64,000 nucleotides of DNA from Roseiarcus sp963805295 (GTDB lineage Bacteria; Pseudomonadota; Alphaproteobacteria; Rhizobiales; Beijerinckiaceae): the NCBI GenBank assembly GCA_963805295.1, contig CAWDTW010000052.1, forward strand, positions 100,753 through 164,752, in the 5' to 3' direction. A model generated the notes under the pieces. It made no database searches, was not told where the DNA came from, and was given only the letters and a program-made list of their open reading frames with translations. The position numbers and the translations under genes are program-made. Each line of letters starts with the position of its first letter. The stretch's first letter is position 1. Shown piece after piece: positions 1 through 8,786 of this stretch.

Positions 1-1221
1 CCCTCGGAACGTCCGGGTTTGTCCCGGCTCAGCGCCTTCTCGAGCTCGCCCAGCGTCTGTTCGAGCGGGCGTACGCTATCCCACAACTTGCCTGTCTGAC
101 CAGGCTTCGGCAGCTCCCGCTTGCCGTCCAACAGAACCGAGCGGTCGAGTTCGATGCCATGGCGGGCGAGGATCGGCCCGAGTTCGTCGGCGCGGCGCCT
201 CAGCTCCGCCAGCGTATGGCGGTAGGCGTGTTCGGCGAGCCTGCGCCGGTCGGCGTAGCTGAACATGTTGGCGAAGAAGATGACCTCGTCGTCCTGCGCC
301 GGCTCGAACAGCACGACGTCGGCGTCCGGGAATTCCTTGGCGTAGCGCTCCATGCCGACCCGCATGCGCGAATGGATGAGCGCGCGGAAGGTCTGCGACA
401 GGACGGTGACGAGGCCGCGCTCCGCCATGCGGATCGGGCTTCGCCCCGGCGCTCGCGGCGCGGTCGGCGTCGTAGGGCACGAGTCGGATTGACGCAGATG
501 AGGAGCTTCGCGCCTTCCTTCAGCGCGACCGACGCGTGCAGCGTCTTCTTCATCGCGCCGTCGACATAGTCGCGATCGCCGATGCGAGCCGGCGGATAGA
601 GGCCCGGCAGCGCCGCGCTCGCCTTGACCGCCTCGGAAATCGGCACATGGTCGAACCCCGGCGCGCCGAACGGCGACCGACTTGCCGCTGTCGAGATCGG
701 TGGCGACGATGAAGAGCTTATGCGGCGAGCTTGCGGAAGTCGTTGGTGCGGCCCGGCTGGCTGAACAGGCGCGCCAGGATAGGAGGCGATCGCGCCGTTG
801 TCGAACAGGCCGTTCGGCAGACCGCGGGTCAGGCGCATGAACAATTCGACGAGCCCGCGCGCGGGCGATCGCGCCGAAATAGGCGAAGGCCGCGGCCTGC
901 ACGAGCTCCGGCATCCGCGTCAGCCGTCCGCGCGAACTCGCCGAACGCCGGACGCAGCAACAGATCGGGCTCGAACGGGTCGCGGTGCGACCGGTCGAGA
1001 ATGAACATCGCGTGCATTTCGCCCGGCGCAATCCCGTTGGCGAGCCCCGCCGCGACAAAGGCGCCCGAACTCACGCCGACATAAAGATCGAGATCGGTCA
1101 ATTTGATGCCTCGCAGCGCCTCTTCCAGCGCGACCAGCGCGCCGATCTCATAGATGCCGCCGAGGGGACCGCCCCCCGCGAGGGCGATCCCCACTTTCCC
1201 GTTGCGACGCCGCCCCTTCAT
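1..1221 (-). CDS. Patatin-like phospholipase/esterase, frameshifted as read, C-terminus off the window
   Basis: A patatin-family serine acyl hydrolase, which cleaves ester bonds in lipids through a Ser-Asp dyad. The first segment (829-1221) shows the oxyanion loop GGGPLGG at residues 16-22 and the nucleophile elbow GVSSG with Ser51. The Asp motif DGAMKKT lies in a second frame (200-844), and the conserved tail continues in further frames to the left window edge. At least three single-base shifts are needed to join them. The ATG at 1219-1221 overlaps the stop of the phasin gene by four bases (ATGA), so the two are probably translationally coupled. Coupling to a phasin suggests an acyl hydrolase of storage granules, but that is inference; a membrane phospholipase is the alternative. 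Many shifts within 1.2 kb point either to decay or to poor sequence quality. Confidence 0.75.
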
Positions 1222-1715
1222 TGGACCACTCCCGGGCCCAAGCCCCGTTCATGTGTCGCCGGAGCGCGTTGCGGCGGATTTACTCGGCTTTCGCCCTGTG
1301 CGCCCGCCCCGCGAGTCCCGTGCGGTTCTTCCTCCATTTCGTGGGAGAGCTTCTTGGCGATCTCGGTCAACTCTGCGACGCGCTTCGAAAGGACGTCGAT
1401 GTCCTTGCGGCTCGGCACGCTCAAGGTGTGCAGCGCCCGCGCCACCCGGTCCTCGAACACCTTTTCGAGCTTGTCCCAGGTTCCGGTCGCTTTCTCCTTC
1501 CCCTCGGCGAGACGCTCGTCGGCGGCTGTCTTGGTCCGCTCCTGGACCTTTTCGCCTTCGGCGACGAGGGTCTCGAACATCTTCACGCCTTCCTGCTGGG
1601 CCTTGGCGAATGCTCCGAGCCCCGCGAGCCAGATCTGATTGGCGGACTCCCTGACTTTCACAGCCAGCTGGTTTTCCGTGGCCTCAGCAGCGAGTTCTTT
1701 GAGTTTCTTTGGCAT
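1218..1715 (-). CDS. Poly(hydroxyalkanoate) granule-associated phasin
   Basis: A phasin-family protein of about 165 residues (PHA granule-associated type), expected to coat polyhydroxyalkanoate granules in the cytoplasm. The sequence is Ala/Lys/Glu-rich, predicted helical, and contains the hydrophobic patch IWLAGLGAFAKAQQEG typical of the family, followed by an amphipathic coiled-coil stretch (KDIDVLSKRVAELTEIAKKL) and a low-complexity tail. The ATG at 1715 was chosen because AGGA lies five bases upstream; an ATG six bases earlier at 1721 would abut the AGGA directly. The stop TGA overlaps the start of the patatin-like gene (ATGA), giving a two-gene unit. It is divergent from the fatty acyl-CoA reductase gene, with about 150 bp between that must hold both promoters. 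Confidence 0.85.
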   Translation of the reverse strand: MPKKLKELAAEATENQLAVKVRESANQIWLAGLGAFAKAQQEGVKMFETLVAEGEKVQERTKTAADERLAEGKEKATGTWDKLEKVFEDRVARALHTLSVPSRKDIDVLSKRVAELTEIAKKLSHEMEEEPHGTRGAGAQGESRVNPPQRAPATHERGLGPGVVQ

Positions 1716-1862
1716 GACCATCCTCGTTTCATCTCGGCGGCCAATCCGCCTTTTTGCGAACGGCATCAAACCATAGGATTTTAGAATTCGCCGCCCAAAG
1801 TTCTAGGCGGCTCGTTCTAGAGTTATCGGCTAAACGAGACGGGAAGGGGAAAGGAAAGGCTC

Positions 1863-3850
1863 ATGAGCGCGTTCGTCACCGGCGGGACCGGGTTCATCGG
1901 CAAGCGACTCGTCCGGCGGTTGCTGGAGCGGGACGGCGAGCCTGTCTACATCCTCGTCCGTCAGGCCGACGCCGGAGCTGATGGCGGCGTCTGAAGGAGT
2001 TCTGGGGCGAGGGCGCCGATCGCGTGACGCTGATCGAAGGCGACATCTCGAAGCCCGATCTCGGCGTCGCGGCCGAGGACGCGCGCAAGCTCGAGGGCAA
2101 GATCGACCATTTCTTCCATCTCGCCGCCGTCTACGATCTCACCGCCGACCCGGCGCAGGTCATGACCGCGAACGTCGCCGGCGTCGCCAACGCGCTCGCC
2201 TTCGCAAAAAGCGTCAAAGCGGGCTGTTTCCATCACGTCAGCTCGATCGCGGCGGCGGGCCTCTACGACGGCGTGTTCCGCGAGGACATGTTCGAGGAGG
2301 CGCGCGGGCTCGAGCATCCCTACTTTTCCTCGAAGCACAAGGGCGAAGGCCTGGTGCGGGCGGAGACGGAAATCCCTTGGCGGATCTATCGGCCAGGCGT
2401 CGTCGTGGGCGACTCCAAGACCGGCGAGATCGACAAGATCGACGGCCCCTACTACTTCTTCAAGCTCATCCAGAAGCTGCGCGACGCCGTGCCGTCCTGG
2501 GTCCCGATGATCGGCATCGAGGGCGGGCGGATCAACGTCGTGCCGGTCGACTTCGTCGTGGCGGCGATGGACCATCTCGCCCATCTCGACGGGCTCGACG
2601 GCCGCACGTTCCACCTGACCGACCCCAGTCCGCCGCGGGTCGGCGACATGCTGAACGTGCTCGCGCGCGCCGCGCACGCGCCGGCCTTCACGGTCAAGGT
2701 CAACGCGGGCCTCTTCGGCCTTGCGCCGCCCGCCCTGACCCGCGGCCTGATGGCGCTCACGCCGTTCCGCCGCATGCGCAAGATGATGATGAAGGAGCTC
2801 GGCCTGCCCGACGACGTCTTCATGTTCGTCAATTATCCGACCCGCTTCGACAGCCGCGAGACGCAGAAGCTGCTCCGGCCCGCCGGCATCGCGGTCCCGC
2901 CGTTCGAGGACTACGCCTGGCGCCTCTGGGACTATTGGGAGCGGCATCTCGATCCGGCGCTGTTCGTCGACCGTTCGCTGCGCGGCGCCGTCGCGGGCAA
3001 GCGGGTTCTGGTGACCGGCGGATCCGCCGGGATCGGCAAGGCGATCGCGCTGCGGCTGGCGCAGGCCGGCGCGAAGACGCTGATCGTGGCGCGCGACCAG
3101 GAAAAGCTCAATCTGGCGCGCGAGGAATTCTCCGTCCAGGGCCTCGAGCTCGAGACCTACAGCGCCGACATTTCCGACCCCGCGCAATGCGCGGCGTTCA
3201 TTCAGCGGATCCTCAGCGAACAGGGCGGCATCGACATTCTCGTCAACAACGCCGGGCGCTCGATCCGCCGCGCGGTCGAGAATTCCTACGACCGCCTGCA
3301 CGACCTCGAACGGCTGATGCGGCTGAACTGTCTCGCCGCGGTTCAGCTGGCGATGGGATTCCTGCCCGGCATGGCGGAGCGCCGCTCCGGGCACATCGTC
3401 AACATCTCCTCGATCGGCGCGCTGACGACCGCGCCGCGGTTCTCGGCCTATGTCGCCTCGAAGGCGGCGCTGGAGGCGTGGTCCGATTGCGCGGCGAGCG
3501 AGTTTCTCGACCGCAACGTCGCTTTCACCAACGTCAACATGCCCCTCGTGCGCACCGAGATGATCGCGCCGACGAAATTCTATGAGCACGTTCCGACCCT
3601 CGAGCCGGACGAGGCGGCCGATCTGGTCGTCGAGGCGCTCATTCACCGCCCGGCGCGGGTGGCGACAAGGCTCGGCCGGTTCGGCCAGGCGGTTCGCGCG
3701 CTCGCGCCGAACATGGGGCGGATCGTGCTCAATACGGCGTTCCGCATGTTCCCGGAGAGCGCCGCCGCGCGCGGCGAGAAGGACGGCGAAGTCGCGCCGA
3801 CCGCCGATCAGATCGCGTTCACGCAATTGCTGAGAGGCCTGCACATTTGA
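1863..3850 (+). CDS. Fatty acyl-CoA reductase (alcohol-forming), two-SDR-domain type; one frameshift near the start
   Basis: Resembles from memory the Marinobacter enzyme Maqu_2507, which reduces long-chain acyl-CoA to the fatty alcohol with NADPH. The N-terminal extended-SDR half starts TGGTGFIG and has HHVSSIAAAG and a YxxxK-type site (YFSSKHKGE). The C-terminal classical-SDR half has TGGSAGIGKA, NNAG and the catalytic YVASK. Gly-Pro-Tyr-Tyr-Phe-Phe and WVPMIGIEGGR blocks are shared with the Marinobacter protein. Residues 1-43 run in one frame from ATG 1863 to a TGA at about 1989; the rest continues in another frame from about 1982, so one base is gained or lost near 1979-1985. Total length would be about 660 aa, the family's usual size. 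An acyl-CoA ligase gene follows after 18 bp, so the two are probably co-transcribed. Confidence 0.85.
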
Positions 3851-3868
3851 GGGCGAAACGAGGACGAA

Positions 3869-5548
3869 ATGGAACGGATTTGGCTGAAGTCCTATCCCGA
3901 GGGCGTTCCGGCCGACATCGATCCGACCGCCTACGCGTCGATCGGCGACTTCTTCGCCGCCACCGTCGACCGTTATCGCGAGCGAACCGCCTACGTCTGC
4001 ATGGGCAGGACGATGTCGTATGGCGACCTCGACCGCCTGTCGCGGGCGTTCGCGAGCTATCTGCAGAACGTCGCCTGCCTGCCGCTCGGCGCGCGCGTCG
4101 CCCTGATGATGCCGAACCTTCTGCAATACCCGGTCGCGCTGTTCGGCGCGTTGCGCGCGGGCTACGTGGTCGTCAACTGCAACCCGCTCTACTCGCCGCG
4201 CGAGCTGCATCATCAGCTCGTGGATTCGGGCGCGGAAGCGATCGTGGTCGTGGAGAATTTCGCCCAGACCCTCGAGAAGGCGATCGGCGGCACGCCGGTG
4301 CGCGCTGTCCTCGTGACCGGCGTCGGCGACCTTCTCGGGGGCGTTCGCGGGGTGGTGACCAATTTCGCGCTGCGCCACATTCGCCGCGCCGTTCCCGCGT
4401 GGCGCCTGGCGCAGGCCTTGCCTTTCCACCGCGCGCTGTCGCTCGGGCGGCGGCAGACGGCGGAGCTCCCGGCGGTCCGACCGGACGACCTCGCGTTCCT
4501 GCAATACACCGGCGGGACGACGGGCGTGCCCAAGGGCGCGATGCTCGCCCATCGCAACATGATCGCCAACCTGCAGCAGGTCCACGCCTGGGTCGGCGCG
4601 TCCCTCGGCTTGGGCAACGAAGTCTTCGTTACGGCGTTGCCGCTCTATCACGTGTTCGCGCTGACGGTGAACTGCTTCGTTCCGCTGATGGTCGGGGCGA
4701 ATAATCTGCTCATCCCGGATCCGCGGGACGTCAGGGCCTTCGTCAAGGCGCTGCAGCGCACGCCGTTCACGGCGATCAGCGGCGTCAACACCCTGTTCAA
4801 CGTGCTGCTCAGCGACGCCGAGTTCCTGCGGCTCGACTTCTCGCGCCTTCATCTCGCCGTCGCCGGCGGCATGGCGGTGCAGCGGGCGGTCGCAGAGCGC
4901 TGGAAGCAGGTGACCGGCAAGCCGCTCATCGAAGGCTACGGCCTGACCGAGACCTCGCCGATCGTGACCTCGAATCCGCTGACGATCGAGGACTATACCG
5001 GGGCGATCGGCCTGCCGGCGCCCTCGACCGACATCGCCATCCGCGACATGGAGGGGCGCGACGTCGCGCTCGGCGAGCCGGGCGAGCTCTGCGTCAAGGG
5101 CCCGCAGGTGATGGCGGGCTACTGGAACAAGCCGGATGAGACGGCGAAAGTCATGACCGAGGACGGCTATCTGCGCACCGGCGACATCGCCCGCGTCGAC
5201 GAGCGCGGCTACGTCTATCTCGTCGACCGGCAGAAGGACATGATCATCGTCTCCGGCTTTAACGTCTACCCGAACGAGATCGAAGACGTGGTGATGACCC
5301 ACCCCGGCGTGCACGAGGTCGGGGCGGTCGGCGTGCCCGACGCCAAATCGGGCGAAGCGGTCAAGATCGTGGTCGTGCGCAAGGACGCGGCGCTGACGGA
5401 CGCAGAGCTCATCGCCCACTGCCGCCAGCGCCTGACCGGCTACAAGACGCCGCGCCACGTCGAGTTCCGCGACACGCTGCCGCGCACGCCGATCGGAAAG
5501 ATCTTGCGCCGCGAACTGCGCGAGAAGGTCGAGCCGAAAGCGGACTGA
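3869..5548 (+). CDS. fadD: Long-chain fatty acid--CoA ligase (AMP-binding, FadD-type)
   Basis: An acyl-CoA synthetase of 559 residues that activates fatty acids with ATP and CoA through an acyl-AMP. The P-loop-like motif YTGGTTGVPKGAML lies near residues 212-225, the GYGLTETSP motif in the middle, and the C-terminal YLRTGDIARVDERGY, DRQKDMIIVSGFNVYPNEIE and PRTPIGKILRRE (catalytic Lys) motifs are all present. Length and architecture are those of FadD-type ligases; the exact chain length accepted cannot be read. ATG 3869 has AGGA a few bases upstream and begins 18 bp after the fatty acyl-CoA reductase gene. The enzyme would supply acyl-CoA to that reductase, so fatty acids could be converted to alcohols by consecutive gene products. 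Confidence 0.9.
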   Translation: MERIWLKSYPEGVPADIDPTAYASIGDFFAATVDRYRERTAYVCMGRTMSYGDLDRLSRAFASYLQNVACLPLGARVALMMPNLLQYPVALFGALRAGYVVVNCNPLYSPRELHHQLVDSGAEAIVVVENFAQTLEKAIGGTPVRAVLVTGVGDLLGGVRGVVTNFALRHIRRAVPAWRLAQALPFHRALSLGRRQTAELPAVRPDDLAFLQYTGGTTGVPKGAMLAHRNMIANLQQVHAWVGASLGLGNEVFVTALPLYHVFALTVNCFVPLMVGANNLLIPDPRDVRAFVKALQRTPFTAISGVNTLFNVLLSDAEFLRLDFSRLHLAVAGGMAVQRAVAERWKQVTGKPLIEGYGLTETSPIVTSNPLTIEDYTGAIGLPAPSTDIAIRDMEGRDVALGEPGELCVKGPQVMAGYWNKPDETAKVMTEDGYLRTGDIARVDERGYVYLVDRQKDMIIVSGFNVYPNEIEDVVMTHPGVHEVGAVGVPDAKSGEAVKIVVVRKDAALTDAELIAHCRQRLTGYKTPRHVEFRDTLPRTPIGKILRRELREKVEPKAD

Positions 5549-5654
5549 GGGGCGCGAGTCGCGGTCGCGCCGAGACCATTTGGGGGAACCCAGGAGGCGC
5601 CGGGGCGCGCGAGCCCCGCAACGCGCTCGTTCCTGTCAAGGGCGAGGGAAGACC

Positions 5655-7292
5655 ATGACCAGACAGATTCCGGACTTCATCGATCGCGGCGAACGGCCGA
5701 CGGTCGACTTTATCGTCATCGGCGCGGGGCCGGCGGGCTGTGCGGTCGCCGCCCGCCTCGCGCAATCCTCGAGCGCGATGAACGTCGCGCTCATCGAGGC
5801 CGGGCCGGCCAAAGCGTCGGTCCTGTCCGACGTCCCGCTCGGGCTCGCCGCGCTGCTGCCGCTGCGTTCGCGCCGCAACTACGCTTACGAGACGGTTCCG
5901 CAAAAGGGACTCGGCGGCCGCCAGGGCTATCAGCCGCGCGGGCGCGGCCTCGGCGGCAGCAGCCTCATCAACGCGATGATTTACACGCGGGGCCAGCCGC
6001 AGGACTACGACTCATGGGCGGCGCTCGGCTGCGAAGGCTGGAGATGGGCGGACGTGCTGCCCTACTTCAAACGCTCGGAAGACAACGCGCGCGGCGCCGA
6101 CGCCTGGCACGGCGCCGGCGGGCCGCTTCACGTCAGTGATCTCAGCTACCGCAATCCGGCGGTCGAGGCTTTCGTCGAGGCGGCCGTTCAGGCGGGATTT
6201 GAGCGCAATTCCGATTTCAACGGCGAGACTCAGGAAGGCGTCGGTCCCTATCAGGTGTTCCAGAAGGACGGCCGCCGGTACAACGCCGCCCGCGCCTATC
6301 TGCAAGTCTCGCCGTCCCCCAATCTCGTGATCTATGCGGACGCGCAGGCTCAGCGAATCCTCTTCGAGGGCCGGCAGGCGATCGGCGTCGTCTATCGTCA
6401 AAGCGGCGCCGAACAGCGGCTTCATGCGCGGCGCGAGATCGTTTTGTGCGGCGGCGCCTTCGGCTCGCCGCAGCTCCTCATGATCTCGGGGATCGGACCG
6501 GCCGAGCATTTGAAGAGTCGCGGGATCGAGGTCCTGTGCGATTCGCCGGGCGTCGGCGACAACCTTCAAGACCATTGCGACTACACCGCAAATTTGCGCG
6601 CCAAAGGACCTGGGCTTGTCGGCCTGACGATTCCATTCCTGATGCGGGGGTTCGTAGAACTCTCAGACTTCAGGCGCAATGGACGCGGAGTGCTGACGTC
6701 CAATGGGGCGGAAGCCGGCGGGTTCCTCAAGAGCAGGCCCGATCTCGACCGTCCGGATCTGCAGCTCCATTTCTGCATCACGATCGTCGACGACCACACC
6801 CGCAAGCGCCACTTCACGACCGGCATGGCGCTGCATGTGTGCGGCCTGAGGCCGAAGAGCCGCGGCTCGATCCGGCTCGCCGGCCCGGACGTCTCGACCG
6901 CGCCGCTCATCGATCCGAACTTCCTGTCCGATCCGGACGATGTCGAGACGCTGGTGCGCGGGGCCGAAATCGTTCAGAGGATTCTGGCCCAGCCCGCGCT
7001 CGCGCGCTACGGCGGCAAGTACATTTACGGCACGGGCCGAGACGATCCTGAGGCGTTGCGCAGGCTCATTCGCGAGCGCGCCGACACCATCTATCATCCC
7101 GTCGGAACCTGCCGCATGGGCGCGGACGAGCGTTCGGTCGTCGATCCGACGCTGAGGGTGCGGGGCGTCGAGGGCCTGCGCGTCGCCGACGCCTCCATCA
7201 TGCCCCTCCTCGTCAGCGGCAACACCCAGGCGCCCTCGGCCATGATCGGCGAGAAGGCGGCGGACATGATTCTGGGCAGGATGGCGGTGTAG
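5655..7292 (+). CDS. GMC-family FAD oxidoreductase (choline/alcohol dehydrogenase type)
   Basis: A flavoprotein of about 545 residues in the glucose-methanol-choline family, oxidising an alcohol to the aldehyde. Near the N-terminus is the FAD-binding GAGPAGCAVAARL motif. The GMC signature GRGLGGSSLINAMIYTRGQ follows, with CGGAFGSPQLLMISGIGP in the middle. The C-terminal block has the active-site HPVGTCRMG and NTQAPSAMIGEKAADMI. ATG 5655 was preferred over the longer upstream frame because GAGGGAAG precedes it at normal spacing and the protein then starts just before the FAD motif. It lies about 105 bp after the ligase gene on the same strand. By context the substrate may be a medium- or long-chain alcohol (AlkJ-like), opposing or continuing the reductase step; choline or another alcohol cannot be excluded. 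Confidence 0.85.
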   Translation: MTRQIPDFIDRGERPTVDFIVIGAGPAGCAVAARLAQSSSAMNVALIEAGPAKASVLSDVPLGLAALLPLRSRRNYAYETVPQKGLGGRQGYQPRGRGLGGSSLINAMIYTRGQPQDYDSWAALGCEGWRWADVLPYFKRSEDNARGADAWHGAGGPLHVSDLSYRNPAVEAFVEAAVQAGFERNSDFNGETQEGVGPYQVFQKDGRRYNAARAYLQVSPSPNLVIYADAQAQRILFEGRQAIGVVYRQSGAEQRLHARREIVLCGGAFGSPQLLMISGIGPAEHLKSRGIEVLCDSPGVGDNLQDHCDYTANLRAKGPGLVGLTIPFLMRGFVELSDFRRNGRGVLTSNGAEAGGFLKSRPDLDRPDLQLHFCITIVDDHTRKRHFTTGMALHVCGLRPKSRGSIRLAGPDVSTAPLIDPNFLSDPDDVETLVRGAEIVQRILAQPALARYGGKYIYGTGRDDPEALRRLIRERADTIYHPVGTCRMGADERSVVDPTLRVRGVEGLRVADASIMPLLVSGNTQAPSAMIGEKAADMILGRMAV

Positions 7293-7388
7293 GCCCTCAT
7301 CCGGCGCTTCGCGCCACCTTCTCCCGCAAGCGGGAGAAGGGATACGCGCCCCCTCTCCCGCTTGCGGGAGAGGGTTGGGGTGAGGGCA
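7292..7388. repeat. REP doublet (BIME-like) between convergent genes
   Basis: Two nearly perfect hairpins sit side by side: 7317-7340 (arms cttctcccgc/gcgggagaag) and 7351-7374 (arms ccctctcccgc/gcgggagaggg). They are bracketed by ccctcat... and ...gtgagggc and preceded by a small ggcgcttcgcgcc hairpin. The same arrangement recurs at 25583-25681 and 44487-44580. The element lies between the convergent GMC and aldo/keto reductase genes, where it could also end transcription from both sides. Confidence 0.8.
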
Positions 7389-7392
7389 AACT

Positions 7393-8343
7393 CTACGGCG
7401 CGCTCGCCTCGTCGAGCGCCGTCATGTCGGCGGCCGAGAGCTGAAGCTCCGTCGCGCGCACAAGACTGTCGGCCTGCGCGACCGAAGTGGCGCTGGCGAT
7501 CGGCGCGGTGACGCCGGGCTTCGCGATGACCCAGGCGAGGGCGACTTCAGCGGGCTTCGCCTTATGGCGTGCGGCGACCGCGTCGAGCGCGTCGAGAATG
7601 CGAAAGCCGCGCGGATTGAGATAGGGCTTCACCCCGCCGCCACGCGGGCTCTTCGCCAAGTCCTCCGTATTGCGGTACTTGCCCGACAGAAAGCCCTTCG
7701 CCAGGCTGAAATAGGTGATGACGCCGATCTCCTCGCGCCGGCAGATGTCCGCGAGTCTGTTCTCGAATCCGCGCCGGTCGACGAGATTGTATTCCGGCTG
7801 GAGCACCTCGTAGCGCGCCCCGCCGCGCGCCTTCGCCGCCGCGATCGCGGCCTCGAGCAGCCTGACGGTGAGGTTCGAGGCGCCGCACCAGCGGATCTTG
7901 CCCCTCTCGATGAGCCGCCGGTACGCGCCGAGCGTGTCTTCGAACGGCGTCGCCATGTCGGGAAAGTGCGAGAGATAGAGGTCGATGACGTCGGTCTGCA
8001 GGCGTTTCAGCGACGCCTCGACCGCCTCCTCGATATAGCGGGGGGAGAGGCCATCCTTGTCCCTCCCCATCGGCGATCCGACCTTAGTGACGACGGTCAT
8101 GCGGCTGCGCCTTCCCCGCGCCTTCATCCACTCGCCGATGATCGTCTCCGATTCGCCGCCCTTGTTGCCCGGCGCCCAGGACGAATAGGCGTCGGCCGTA
8201 TCGACGGCGTTGAGACCTCCCGCCGCGAACCGGTCGAGCACGGCGAACGACGTCGCCTTGTCCGCGGTCCAGCCGAACACGTTGCCCCCGAGAACCATCG
8301 GGGCGATGGCGAGATCGGTGCGTCCCAAAGGGCGCATTTCCAT
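7393..8343 (-). CDS. Aldo/keto reductase
   Basis: A NADPH-dependent aldo/keto reductase of about 316 residues, a TIM-barrel enzyme reducing aldehydes or ketones. The catalytic set is visible: Asp and Tyr in VDTADAYSSW, Lys in VVTKVG and His in DLYLSHF. The cofactor-binding end has the usual SNL...LQPEYNLVDR pattern, most like the YajO/general stress protein branch. The ATG at 8343 was chosen over the longer frame (8358) because AGGAT lies about six bases upstream. It is monocistronic as far as can be seen, convergent with the GMC gene across the REP doublet and divergent from the vapB remnant. The physiological substrate is unknown. Confidence 0.85.
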   Translation of the reverse strand: MEMRPLGRTDLAIAPMVLGGNVFGWTADKATSFAVLDRFAAGGLNAVDTADAYSSWAPGNKGGESETIIGEWMKARGRRSRMTVVTKVGSPMGRDKDGLSPRYIEEAVEASLKRLQTDVIDLYLSHFPDMATPFEDTLGAYRRLIERGKIRWCGASNLTVRLLEAAIAAAKARGGARYEVLQPEYNLVDRRGFENRLADICRREEIGVITYFSLAKGFLSGKYRNTEDLAKSPRGGGVKPYLNPRGFRILDALDAVAARHKAKPAEVALAWVIAKPGVTAPIASATSVAQADSLVRATELQLSAADMTALDEASAP

Positions 8344-8534
8344 CGAGTATCCTCCCAAATTACGGCGAGCCTATCGCAAAATTCGGGAATCGGGAACCGC
8401 TCCGAACAGATGCGCGGGGTAGCGCCATCGCCACCCGGCCGCGCTCCCTACCTCAACCCTGGACGGCCGTTGCGCCGAGTGCTTGCATCCACGTTGTCGT
8501 ATGGCGTAATGCGCCAATACGCACGGAGCCATAC

Positions 8535-8722
8535 ATGACGCTGAGCATCCGCAATCCCGAGCCGACCTGCTCGCCAAGCGGCTGGCGAAGCTCGACGACA
8601 CGACCGTCACCGAGGCCGTCACCGTCGCCTTGCGGGAGGCGATCGCCGCGCGCACGAGGCGCGAATCGGCGCGCGAGACGGCTCGCAAGATTCTCGCGCG
8701 GCGCGGACTCGCATTTTCCTAG
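8535..8722 (+). pseudogene. VapB-type antitoxin remnant, one-base deletion, no toxin gene
   Basis: The frame starts MTLSIRNPE and, after a shift at about 8562, continues LLAKRLAKLDDTTVTEAVTV and on to ...ILARRGLAFS with a TAG at 8720-8722. This is the short VapB antitoxin of the Rv0623/PSK type that normally precedes a PIN-domain VapC gene. Restoring one G (GAG.GCC.GAC.CTG) gives an intact protein of about 62 residues. No PIN-domain gene follows: the next gene, 64 bp on, is an MFS transporter. It is therefore an orphan and probably non-functional antitoxin. Confidence 0.7.
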
Positions 8723-8786
8723 GGGCGCCGTCCCATCTCGGATAGTCATTGGCGCGGGCGCGCCCGCTCCCCTATGAGGCAGGCCC

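Noticed and set aside
1961..5458. Very long open frame (over 1100 codons) on the minus strand
   Set aside because: It lies opposite the well-supported reductase and ligase genes. Its translation is an Arg/His/Asp-rich mirror of GC-rich coding DNA without family motifs.
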